From positions 1 through 64,000 of the forward strand of contig JAAYDR010000023.1 of the NCBI GenBank assembly GCA_012729115.1: a stretch of 64,000 nt of DNA. Reading direction: 5' to 3'. How positions within the stretch are numbered: position 1 is the first letter of the stretch; each line of letters starts with the position of its first letter. Shown piece by piece: positions 56,483 to 64,000 of the stretch. Origin of the DNA: Clostridiales bacterium (GTDB taxonomy: Bacteria > Bacillota > Clostridia > Christensenellales > Aristaeellaceae). The notes under the pieces are model-generated. The model made no database searches, had not been told where the DNA came from, and saw only the letters and a program-made list of their open reading frames with translations. The position numbers and the translations under genes are program-made.

Positions 56483-56905
56483 TCACATTTGTGAAAGGGT
56501 TCCGTCCTCCTTCACGGTCAAAGCCACCCGGTATGTCTGAATCACTCCCTCCTCCCAAGGCCGGGCTTCCTCAAAGAACAGGATGACGTTTCCCCCGGCA
56601 CCTTCCTTCCCGGCAAAGACGTACACCTGCGTACCGCCCGCGCCCACATACCCTGGGGGTACAGGAGCGGGAATATATTCCTGCGTCACCTCCACCAGCA
56701 TTCCCTCAGGAACAGCCCTGTAACTCCATACATAGCCGGTGGAAGGATTGCTGGCAAGCGCGATACGCACTGCTTTTCCTCCATTCTCCAAGGTGACTCC
56801 CAATCCTGTGACGGTTTGCGCATCTTCCCTTTGGAAGAAGACCCATGCTCCTGCCAGCAGCATCAAGGCAACCACCACCAGCCAACCCAGACTCCGTATT
56901 TTCAT
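56483..56905 (-). CDS. Membrane-anchored chagasin-type (I42) peptidase inhibitor-like protein
   Basis: A 140-residue protein with an N-terminal membrane segment (LGWLVVVALMLLAGAWVFF) and one Ig-like domain. It has the three I42 loops: SNPSTGYVWSY (NPTTGY-type loop), GAGGTQVYVF (GxGG loop) and EEARPWE (RPW loop). These loops block the active site of papain-like cysteine peptidases. No cysteine peptidase gene is near, so it may guard against the cell's own or foreign enzymes. The ATG at 56905 follows GGAGGGTAT. It lies between two ABC export loci and may be transcribed with locus A. Confidence 0.82.
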   Translation of the reverse strand: MKIRSLGWLVVVALMLLAGAWVFFQREDAQTVTGLGVTLENGGKAVRIALASNPSTGYVWSYRAVPEGMLVEVTQEYIPAPVPPGYVGAGGTQVYVFAGKEGAGGNVILFFEEARPWEEGVIQTYRVALTVKEDGTLSQM

Positions 56906-57137
56906 CGGTATACCCTCCTTCACCGTCATCATGTCCATAAAAGACCCTTTACCCATAAAGACGTACTGTCGCTGTTTTTGTTCCCAAAAGCGGAAAAGAA
57001 TGTAAAACTTTTCTCCTTTACGCTTCCAAGGGACCAATCTGGTATGAATCCGAAAGAGAGTCTGCTATAATGTGACTGTATGAGCCGATATGGTCATAGA
57101 GTATACATTTAATTACCAGCATAAAGGAGGCTGCCCC

Positions 57138-57839
57138 TTGTCTTACATCACCTTTGAAAGCGTCAGCAAGGAATATACCACCGGAGGCGAAAGGGTTTTG
57201 GCCGCCGATAAGGTAAGCTTTGACGTAGAAAAGGGCGAACTTTGCGTGGTCCTGGGCCCCAGTGGGGCGGGAAAGACCACAATCCTGAACCTGTTGGGCG
57301 GGATGGACAAAGCTACATCAGGACACATCCAGGTAGGAGGCAAGGAAATCACCCGCATGGGAGGATCGGAACTGACCCAGTACCGCCGTACGGACGTGGG
57401 CTTTGTGTTCCAGTTCTACAACATGATGCCCAACCTCACCGCCCTTGAAAATGTCGAGCTGGCCCGGCAGGTCTGCCCCAAGGCTCTGGATCCTCTGGAG
57501 GTGCTCCAGCAGGTAGGTCTGGGTGAGAGGCTTTACAATTTCCCCGCACAGCTTTCCGGCGGGGAGCAGCAGCGGGTCTCCATTGCCAGAGCATTGTGCA
57601 AGAATCCGGCCCTTCTCCTGTGTGACGAGCCCACCGGTGCGCTGGACAGCAAAACCGGCCTGCAAGTGCTTAAGCTCCTTTGCGATGTGCGGGAACATTA
57701 CGGTTCCACCGTAGCCCTCATCACTCACAACGAGGCCATCGCGCCGCTGGCAGACCGGGTCATTCGGGTACGCAGCGGCCGGATTGAAAGCGTGAAAAGG
57801 AACGCGCGCCCAGCCACGGTGGAGGAACTATCATGGTAA
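57138..57839 (+). CDS. ABC transporter ATP-binding protein, locus B
   Basis: A 233-residue MacB/LolD-class ATPase: Walker [20 protein letters not shown]-loop [20 protein letters not shown], signature [15 protein letters not shown], Walker [13 protein letters not shown], and switch His in [11 protein letters not shown]. The start is the TTG at 57138, seven bases after AAAGGAGG; an earlier in-frame codon has no ribosome site. A TATAAT at 57066-57071 is the likely -10, with a weak -35 (TATGAA). It overlaps the permease gene by seven bases. Confidence 0.92.
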   Translation: MSYITFESVSKEYTTGGERVLAADKVSFDVEKGELCVVLGPSGAGKTTILNLLGGMDKATSGHIQVGGKEITRMGGSELTQYRRTDVGFVFQFYNMMPNLTALENVELARQVCPKALDPLEVLQQVGLGERLYNFPAQLSGGEQQRVSIARALCKNPALLLCDEPTGALDSKTGLQVLKLLCDVREHYGSTVALITHNEAIAPLADRVIRVRSGRIESVKRNARPATVEELSW

Positions 57840-60139
57840 AGAACGCGCTGGGCCTGAAGCTGGCCCGGGACATCTGGCACAACCGTGCCCAGTTTGTGGC
57901 GATGATCTTGCTTTGCGCCCTGGGCACCTGGTGCTTCAGCGGCCTGGACGCTTTTTGGCGCATGCTGGAAACCTCCAGCCAAACCTATTTTGAGCAGCAG
58001 AACATGGCAGATCTGTGGGTAAACCTTGCTCCTGTGGATCGGGAAGCGTTGCTGCGGGTTCAGGAAGTTCCCGGCGTCCAGGAAGTTCAGGCCCGCATTA
58101 CCCTGGAGATGGCTGTCGACCTGCCCTGGGAGCCCCGAGTGGCTGTCCATGCCTTTGACGGGGAGCCCCGCATCAGCATTCCCCTGCTTCGGGAAGGGAA
58201 GGCGCTGAGCAGCAGCGACATTCGCGGCTGCCTTCTGGAGGAACAGTTTGCCAAAGCCAACGGCTTTGCCCCGGGAGACAGGATCACCTTGAAGTGGGAT
58301 GGGAGCCCCATCGAATTCACCATTGTGGGTACCTGCATCAGTCCGGAGCATGTGATCACCACCAAGGATGTTCGGCCTGATCCCACCAGCTACGGCTTTC
58401 TGATTTGCTCTGCGGCCGTATTTTCCCATCTTCCCTACAATGAGGCTGTTGTGACGCTGGCGGAGGGAGCCCAGGGCGAAACTGCCCAGCGCGCGATTCA
58501 GGCCCTGTATCCCCAGGCCTTGATCCTGAGCCGGAAGGGTCATGGAAGCACCTCCATCATTCAGTCAGACACAGAGATGTTCCACAGCCTATCCTATCTG
58601 TTTCCCCTGCTCGCCTTTGCCGTGGCGGCCCTGATCGTACTCACCACCCTCACCCGGATGATTGAAAACCAGCGCATCATGATTGGCACGCTGAAATCCC
58701 TGGGTTATCGGGATGGGACCGTACGGAGGCACTACCTGTCCTATGCCCTGTATCCCTCCCTTCTGGGTGCTTTGCTGGGGCTTCTCACGGGCCGAATCAG
58801 CTTACCCTACATCCTCTGGGCCGCCGAAACCACCTCCATGGTATTTCCTCATTGCCTGCAAGCGCCCATTTCACTGGAAGCCTGGCTGATGACCGGAGTG
58901 GCGGTCGCGCTGTCCCTTTTGATCTGCTTGCATACCTACAATAAAAACGCCAGGGAATGGCCGGCAGCGCTCCTTAGGGCCAAGCCGCCCAAAGCCGGGC
59001 GCACTCTGCTGCTGGAACGCATCCCCACCTTGTGGAACCGCCTGGGTTTCAACGGCAAAATGGTAATGCGCAACCTGTTTCGCAACAAGCTCCGCACGCT
59101 GATGTGCTTTGTGGGCACCCTTTGCTGCACCATGCTGCTGATCAGCTCCATGGGTCTGCAGGACAGCGTTCATTTCTTCATCAACCGCTATTATACCCAA
59201 ACCCTCCGCTATCAACTGAAGGCCGAGCTGGACTCCACCGCCGGGGAAGCCGAGGCTTACGAGAAGCGAATCCAGGCTGAACGGGTGGAAGCGGTGATGG
59301 AGAAGGGAATCACGCTGGCTTCGGATACAGCCACCCGCACCACTACGCTGACGGTGGTACAAGCGGATCAACAGCTGCTGTACCTGGGGGAGAAGGAAAG
59401 CTATAAGCCCTTGGAGGATCACGGGATTTATCTCACCCGCAAACTGGCGGAGGTTATGGGAACAAAAGCCGGTGACCCCATACGCATCCGTCTGCCCGGA
59501 GACGATGAGCCGGTGGTAACCATCGTGGCAGGTCTGTGCGAAGTGAACATCAGCCAGGGGGTCTTTATGACCCGGCCTGCCTGGGAGAACTGGCGCAAAG
59601 ACCCCTTTCAGCCAACGGCTCTGCTGATTGCGAATCCCACCTCCGAGGGGTTGCGCCAACTGGAGGACATGGACGAGGTAGCGCAAGTGAGGGACCCGCT
59701 TGTGCAAAGCGAGCAGATGCTGACGCTGCTCAAGAGCATGATGGGCATGTTCATGCTGATGTCCGCTGTAGCTCTGGGTCTGGCCTTCGTGGTACAGTAT
59801 AACATGGGCATTCTCAACCTGATGGAGCGCAACCGGGAATATGCCACCCTAAAGGTGCTGGGCTATCATCAAAAAGAAATTCGCGGCCTGATGAAGCAAG
59901 AAAACAACCTGGTCATGCTGCTGGGGGTACTGGGGGGACTGTTACCGGGCAGGGCCTTCACGGCACTGATTCTCAAGACCTGCGAAGGAGAAAACACGGT
60001 GTTTTCATCCACGGTAAACTGGCCTTCCTATGTGGTTTCCGCTCTGGTTACCATTGCCTTCTCCATGTTCGTTACCTGGATTCTCACCCGCAAGGTGAGA
60101 ACCATCGACATGGTGGAGGCCCTCAAGAGCGTGGAATAA
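57833..60139 (+). CDS. Large ABC transporter permease with two FtsX domains, locus B
   Basis: A 768-residue permease. After an N-terminal helix comes an extracytoplasmic domain of about 220 residues, then a three-helix FtsX block (LFPLLAFAVAALIVLTTLTR). A further helix group follows around residue 410 and a second extracytoplasmic domain. The last FtsX block is MMGMFMLMSAVALGLAFVVQ with TLKVLGYHQKEIRGL. This eight-to-ten-helix form is the one seen with bacitracin- or lipid-type exporters and is distinct from the four-helix MacB form in locus A. The adaptor gene follows 30 bases later. Confidence 0.9.
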   Translation: MVKNALGLKLARDIWHNRAQFVAMILLCALGTWCFSGLDAFWRMLETSSQTYFEQQNMADLWVNLAPVDREALLRVQEVPGVQEVQARITLEMAVDLPWEPRVAVHAFDGEPRISIPLLREGKALSSSDIRGCLLEEQFAKANGFAPGDRITLKWDGSPIEFTIVGTCISPEHVITTKDVRPDPTSYGFLICSAAVFSHLPYNEAVVTLAEGAQGETAQRAIQALYPQALILSRKGHGSTSIIQSDTEMFHSLSYLFPLLAFAVAALIVLTTLTRMIENQRIMIGTLKSLGYRDGTVRRHYLSYALYPSLLGALLGLLTGRISLPYILWAAETTSMVFPHCLQAPISLEAWLMTGVAVALSLLICLHTYNKNAREWPAALLRAKPPKAGRTLLLERIPTLWNRLGFNGKMVMRNLFRNKLRTLMCFVGTLCCTMLLISSMGLQDSVHFFINRYYTQTLRYQLKAELDSTAGEAEAYEKRIQAERVEAVMEKGITLASDTATRTTTLTVVQADQQLLYLGEKESYKPLEDHGIYLTRKLAEVMGTKAGDPIRIRLPGDDEPVVTIVAGLCEVNISQGVFMTRPAWENWRKDPFQPTALLIANPTSEGLRQLEDMDEVAQVRDPLVQSEQMLTLLKSMMGMFMLMSAVALGLAFVVQYNMGILNLMERNREYATLKVLGYHQKEIRGLMKQENNLVMLLGVLGGLLPGRAFTALILKTCEGENTVFSSTVNWPSYVVSALVTIAFSMFVTWILTRKVRTIDMVEALKSVE

Positions 60140-60169
60140 ACCTTGGAAACGAAGGGATCGATCATTCAG

Positions 60170-61234
60170 ATGAAGAAGTATCTTGTTTGGTTACTGGTCA
60201 TTCTATTTACTCCCCTGGCAGCCTGGGCGGAGGGCTCCGGCCCCGCCTCTGTTTCCCCCGCCGTTACGGCCAACGGCATGGTGAAGGCCGTGCAGACCTA
60301 TGATGTCACGGCTCCTTTCAGCGGCACGCTATTGCCCTTTGATTGGAGCCGGGGAGACACGGTGCAAGCGGAGGAGGTACTCTTTAAGCTTGATACCCAA
60401 AAGATCTATGCGCCTGAATCGGGCACGTTGTCTCTCTTCGCCCGGGAGGGGGATCTGGCGGAGGATGTCATTGGGCAATACGGCAGCCTGGGATCCATCC
60501 AAAAGACACAGCCCTATCTTATCAACTGTACCACCCGGGGCGCATACCAGGCGGTGGATACCAAGTTTGTATCTGTGGGGGAAACTCTTTATTTTCGCTT
60601 CACCGATGACAGCAAAGTGAAGGGTGAGGGCAGGGTCATCGCCGCCTCACCTGCCGGATACACGGTACAGATTACAAGCGGTGCGTTTGAAATGGGTGAA
60701 CAGGTGAAACTCTACAGGGATGAGAGGAGAAACAGCCGCTCCTGTGTAGGGCAGGGCGTAGTCTCCCGCGCCCTGGAGCAGCCTGTGCTGGGGAGCGGAC
60801 GGGTGATTGCATGCCTGGTGTCTGACGGTCAGAAGGTGCAAAAGGGAGATCTTCTGTTTGAAACAGTAGCTGCGGATGCCGCCCCAGGCACGGCCACGTC
60901 CATCACCGCCCCCCAGGGGGGAGTGATGGACATGCCAAAGGTCATGGCAGGTCAGCAGGTATACAGGGGACAGGTATTGGTCACCCTTCAGGACACCTCC
61001 GCCTTCAAGGTTGTGGCCCAGGTGGATGAAGTGGATCTGCCCAGGGTTAGGGTGGGCGGCAGCGTAGAAATCCTCTTTGACAGCTACCCGGGGCAGCCTG
61101 TGCCGGGAACGGTAACAGCCATTTCCGGCCTGGGGGAATTCAGGCAGAACGCAACCTATTACGACGTGGACATTGCATTTTCCACAGGGATGGACATTCG
61201 GCTGATGATGAACGCTACGGTTACATTCCCCTAA
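60170..61234 (+). CDS. Secreted efflux adaptor-like protein, locus B
   Basis: A 354-residue protein with a signal peptide (YLVWLLVILFTPLAAWAEG). It shares the domain order of the protein at 52357-53439: a lipoyl-like half (TAPFSGTLLPFDWSRGDTVQ), a middle barrel (FEMGEQVKLYRDERR, compare FTERVKIYRDPSYE in the other), a second lipoyl-like half (KVQKGDLLFETVAA) and a C-terminal barrel (VDEVDLPRVRVGGSVEILFD). It probably works with the locus B permease. The ATG at 60170 is placed before the signal peptide; a TTG nine codons earlier is possible. Confidence 0.75.
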   Translation: MKKYLVWLLVILFTPLAAWAEGSGPASVSPAVTANGMVKAVQTYDVTAPFSGTLLPFDWSRGDTVQAEEVLFKLDTQKIYAPESGTLSLFAREGDLAEDVIGQYGSLGSIQKTQPYLINCTTRGAYQAVDTKFVSVGETLYFRFTDDSKVKGEGRVIAASPAGYTVQITSGAFEMGEQVKLYRDERRNSRSCVGQGVVSRALEQPVLGSGRVIACLVSDGQKVQKGDLLFETVAADAAPGTATSITAPQGGVMDMPKVMAGQQVYRGQVLVTLQDTSAFKVVAQVDEVDLPRVRVGGSVEILFDSYPGQPVPGTVTAISGLGEFRQNATYYDVDIAFSTGMDIRLMMNATVTFP

Positions 61235-61247
61235 GGAGGCAACGGCT

Positions 61248-61835
61248 ATGGCAGCGGCATTTACACGTAAAGAACGGGCCGCCATCGAGCAAAGGCTTCG
61301 GGAGGTGGCGCTGGAATGCGCCGCATCCCTGGGCATGCGCCGCACCACCGTGGATGAACTGGCCCGGCGGGCGGGCATCAGCAAGGGGGCCTTTTACTCC
61401 TTTTTTGAGAGTAAGGAGCATCTCTTTTTAAGTATGCTGGAGCAGGTGCACAATGAGATCTACGGCAGAGCCAAGTCGGTCTTTGATGGAAGCGCAGGAT
61501 TACCCCCCTGGCAGCGGGCCGCGATGGCCATGAAGGAGGTATGCCGCGCCACCCTGGAAAAGTGCATCCTTCCCTTCACCCAGGAGGAACTGCCGCTGCT
61601 GCTTCGCCGCTTGCCGGAGCATCTTTTAGATGGAAATTACCACAGCGATGAGGAACATTTGCAGCGGCTCTTGATGGAGGGCGGCCTGGAACTGTCCCTG
61701 GACCTTCACACCGTCGGGGCCATCGTCCGTCTGCTGCTGATGTCCCTGGTGCTTCGCCAGGAAATCGGGCCGGACTTTGACAAGGCTCTGGACGCGCTGA
61801 TCGACGGGGCTTGCAAGGAGTTTGTGCGATCCTGA
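61248..61835 (+). CDS. TetR/AcrR family transcriptional regulator
   Basis: A 195-residue regulator with an N-terminal helix-turn-helix (TTVDELARRAGISKGAFYSF, about residues 30-50) and a helical ligand domain. AAGGAGG precedes the ATG 13 bases after the adaptor gene. It lies within the locus B operon and probably controls it. No clear palindrome was found at the locus B promoter region. Confidence 0.9.
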   Translation: MAAAFTRKERAAIEQRLREVALECAASLGMRRTTVDELARRAGISKGAFYSFFESKEHLFLSMLEQVHNEIYGRAKSVFDGSAGLPPWQRAAMAMKEVCRATLEKCILPFTQEELPLLLRRLPEHLLDGNYHSDEEHLQRLLMEGGLELSLDLHTVGAIVRLLLMSLVLRQEIGPDFDKALDALIDGACKEFVRS

Positions 61836-61848
61836 AAGGAGGAAGCCG

Positions 61849-63426
61849 ATGAGTCCAGGTCAGGACAGGGAACGGAATACACAACCGACCAACCGCTTCC
61901 TTTTGATTTGTGCCGCTGCCCTGATACTGGCGGCCGGAGCCTTGGCCTTTTTTTTCCTATGGCCCAAAACCGGCTCCCTCCAGGCCCCCGCTCCCTCCCC
62001 TATGCTGCGGGCCCAGGCACAGGGATTGGATTCCATCCGCATCACAGCCGCGTTTGATCCCAACTTACGCCAACTGGCAGTGACCCAGGAGATCACCCTC
62101 ATGAACCGGGAAGAGGAGAAAAGGAACAGCCTGGTTCTTCGCACCCTCGCCAATGCTTTTCAAAGCCCGGATACCAGCCCCACCGCCTCAGAAGAACTAT
62201 ACCAGAAATGTTATCCTCATGGTTTTTCCTCCGGATCCCTGGCTATCTCTTCCGCTCGCCTCCGCCGGGAAGGGGAAGAAGGCCGCGATATCCAATACCG
62301 CTATACGGACGAGGCCAAGACCGTTCTTCTCTTTCCCCTGGAACTTCCCTGGGAGAATGGCCAAACCTTAATTCTGGAGCTTCACTACACCCTCACGATC
62401 CCCCGGCTGGCAGGCCGGTTTGGGGAAAATAACGGAATCTGGGCACTGGGCAATGCTTTCCCCCTGCCTGCCGTGTACCGGGACGGTGCTTACCGGGAGG
62501 ATCCCTACTACGCCGTGGGAGACCCCTTTATAAGCGAATGCATGAACTTTACCGTCCAGTTGAGCCTGCCTCAGGGATACACTGCCGCGGGAAGCGCATG
62601 GCCCAGCGTGACCCGGCAAGAGAGCGGAAACAGTCTGTATGCCTTTGAGGCCCTGGCGGTTCGCGACTTTGCCCTGTGTCTGTCTGACGGCTACCGCTTG
62701 GCCCAGGCCATGGAGGATGGCGTGCTGGTGAGCGCTTATGCCAAGAATATCGGGCAGGCCAGGGAGGCTCTGGGCTTTGCCCGCCAGGCTCTGGCCTGCT
62801 ACAAGCGGCATTTTGGGGCTTATCCCTATCCGGTCTATACCCTGGCCCAGGTGGATTTCCCTTTCGGGGGGATGGAATATCCGTCCTTGGTGATGCTGGG
62901 CGGCGATCAGCTGCGCCAGGGCGGCGAGACCCTGGAGTTGCTGGTGGCCCATGAAACTGCTCATCAATGGTGGTATGGGATCGTGGGAAGCGACCAGGTG
63001 AACCAGGCCTGGCAGGACGAAGCGCTGTGCGAGTACAGCCTTCTGCCCTATATGCAGGACTATCATGGTTTCCAGGCCCGGGAGGAAATCCGGTTTTCCC
63101 GCATTGAAACCGCCATGCGTGTTACGGTCTCTCTGGGAATCACTCCCGGCAGTCCTTTGCGTTTTTTTGCGAGCGGCAGCGAGTACGCTACGGTTGTCTA
63201 CGGCAGGGGTGCAGCCTTTCTGGTTGCACTGGACAATGCTCTGGAAGGCAGGCTTGACGATTTTCTTAAAGCATATTATGATCGATATGCATTTCTCCTG
63301 GCGACCCGGAAGGATTTTGAGGAGGAGCTTCAGGCCTTCTCCGGTGAGGACTGGAGCTCACTGATGACAGATTATTTGGATACATTCATGATTAGGTCAC
63401 TGTCTGGTATCCCAGTACTTACATAA
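61849..63426 (+). CDS. Membrane-anchored M1 family metallopeptidase
   Basis: A 525-residue protein with an N-terminal membrane helix (LICAAALILAAGALAFFFLW), a beta-rich N-domain and a gluzincin catalytic domain. The exopeptidase motif GGMEYP replaces GAMEN. Zinc ligands are His368 and His372 of HETAH with catalytic Glu369, and Glu391 of DEALCEYS, at the canonical HEXXH-x18-E spacing. M1 enzymes are aminopeptidases; this one faces outside. AAAGGAGG precedes the ATG at 61849, 13 bases after the TetR gene, so it belongs to the locus B operon and may process or degrade the exported substrate. Confidence 0.9.
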   Translation: MSPGQDRERNTQPTNRFLLICAAALILAAGALAFFFLWPKTGSLQAPAPSPMLRAQAQGLDSIRITAAFDPNLRQLAVTQEITLMNREEEKRNSLVLRTLANAFQSPDTSPTASEELYQKCYPHGFSSGSLAISSARLRREGEEGRDIQYRYTDEAKTVLLFPLELPWENGQTLILELHYTLTIPRLAGRFGENNGIWALGNAFPLPAVYRDGAYREDPYYAVGDPFISECMNFTVQLSLPQGYTAAGSAWPSVTRQESGNSLYAFEALAVRDFALCLSDGYRLAQAMEDGVLVSAYAKNIGQAREALGFARQALACYKRHFGAYPYPVYTLAQVDFPFGGMEYPSLVMLGGDQLRQGGETLELLVAHETAHQWWYGIVGSDQVNQAWQDEALCEYSLLPYMQDYHGFQAREEIRFSRIETAMRVTVSLGITPGSPLRFFASGSEYATVVYGRGAAFLVALDNALEGRLDDFLKAYYDRYAFLLATRKDFEEELQAFSGEDWSSLMTDYLDTFMIRSLSGIPVLT

Positions 63427-63443
63427 GCGAGGAAAAACCCACA

Positions 63444-64000
63444 ATGCAAAGTGATGCAAAGGATACCGCCGTTCTGATCCCAAGCTTCCATCCGGATCAT
63501 CGGCTGGCTCCCTACGTGCGGGCTCTGCTGGAGGCGGGCCTGGGCAAGATCGTGGTAGTGGATGACGGCAGCGGTCCCGACAGCCTCCCCTTCTTTGATT
63601 CCATCACTCCCCATGAAAGGCTCGAGGTAATCCACTATCAGCCCAATCGGGGCAAGGGGGTTGCCCTCAAGCGAGGGATGGAATACCTGCGGGATCACTG
63701 CCCGGACTGCGCCTATATCATTACCGCGGACAGCGACGGACAGCATACGGTTCCGGACGTGCTGCGCATGTGCGAAGAGCTTCATCGATTTGGGGATGCA
63801 GCCTCAGAGGAGAAAACGCAGCCGGTTGGCATGCTGCTGGGTAGCCGGGACTTTTCCCAGCCTCATGTGCCCAATAAGAGCCGGACAGGGAACCGGATCA
63901 CCTCTGTTGTGTTTCGCCTTCTTTATGGCCGTTGGGTTCAGGACACACAGACAGGGTTGAGAGGTTTCTCCAGGGAGCTGCTGCCCGCCATGATTGCCGT
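63444..64000 (+). CDS. GT2 family glycosyltransferase, 3' end outside window
   Basis: The first 185 residues of a GT-A glycosyltransferase: TAVLIPSFHPDHRLAPYVRA, IVVVDDGSGPDSLPFF, NRGKGVALKRGMEYL, the DxD-type TADSDGQHTVPDVLRM, and DTQTGLRGFSREL. The last motif is typical of polyprenyl-phosphate sugar transferases. GAGGAAA lies upstream of the ATG at 63444, 17 bases after the M1 peptidase gene. The downstream part is not visible, so membrane helices cannot be judged. Confidence 0.85.
   Translation, partial: MQSDAKDTAVLIPSFHPDHRLAPYVRALLEAGLGKIVVVDDGSGPDSLPFFDSITPHERLEVIHYQPNRGKGVALKRGMEYLRDHCPDCAYIITADSDGQHTVPDVLRMCEELHRFGDAASEEKTQPVGMLLGSRDFSQPHVPNKSRTGNRITSVVFRLLYGRWVQDTQTGLRGFSRELLPAMIA

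Noticed and set aside
1-64000. tRNA or rRNA genes, CRISPR arrays, IS elements, prophage
   Set aside because: No cloverleaf with a GGTTCGA-type arm, no rRNA core sequences, no regularly spaced repeats and no transposase or integrase motifs were seen.

Overview
The window reads as a GC-rich chromosomal stretch of a Bacillota bacterium, probably of class Clostridia. The pointers are the spore protease gene spoIVB, a glnA - ANTAR regulator - gltB - gltD order like that of Clostridium, a GS type I with the Bacillus-like feedback motif, PurR-type boxes, T-rich intrinsic terminators, many GTG/TTG starts behind strong AGGAGG sites, and consensus TTGACA-17-TATAAT promoters. The genus cannot be told from the sequence. 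No rRNA, tRNA, IS element, phage gene or CRISPR array is visible, and the gene content looks like ordinary chromosome rather than an island.

Layout. 1-2.4 kb: a truncated threonine aldolase, a Crp/Fnr regulator divergent from a DUF1858 redox-disulfide protein, and a ferritin-like protein. 2.4-9 kb: an ECF S component, a membrane-anchored phosphatidylserine decarboxylase relative, an exported unknown protein, a flavodoxin-like reductase, and a coupled operon of ECF sigma factor, DUF4179-like membrane protein and solute-binding protein. 9-10 kb: a zinc-ribbon protein whose 300-base leader looks like a structured RNA with paired ends. 10-16 kb: a DUF5711-like protein, a CvpA-like protein, a small lipoprotein and two divergent NCS2 nucleobase permeases, one with a perfect PurR box. 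16-18 kb: rlmH, a small protein and walJ/yycJ.

17.6-27 kb is a nitrogen-assimilation block: asnA, glnA, an ANTAR antiterminator, gltB and gltD. asnA and glnA each have a terminator-like hairpin in the leader. Fructose-bisphosphate aldolase follows. 28-37 kb holds a metallophosphoesterase with an altered active site, radA, a YacL-like PIN/TRAM protein, a VanW/SH3 surface protein, an aspartate aminotransferase and an IPMS-family enzyme that may be a Re-citrate synthase. 36.8-47 kb is an envelope glycan/lipid region: four translationally coupled minus-strand genes (DUF6020, GT2, DUF354, GT-C-like) and a divergent plus-strand set (N-acetyl sugar amidotransferase, flippase-like protein, acyl-ACP thioesterase). 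47-52 kb: pfkA, an AraC regulator, a MarR-DegV operon with two operators just after a consensus promoter, and spoIVB.

52.3-63.4 kb holds two ABC exporter loci, one on each strand, with a chagasin-like inhibitor between them. They share an unusual type of secreted adaptor. The second locus continues into a TetR regulator and an M1 metallopeptidase, and a second GT2 gene runs off the right edge.

The least explained signal is the candidate structured RNA at 9514-9763. Next come the leader of glnA with its ANTAR-type hexaloop and the MarR operator pair.
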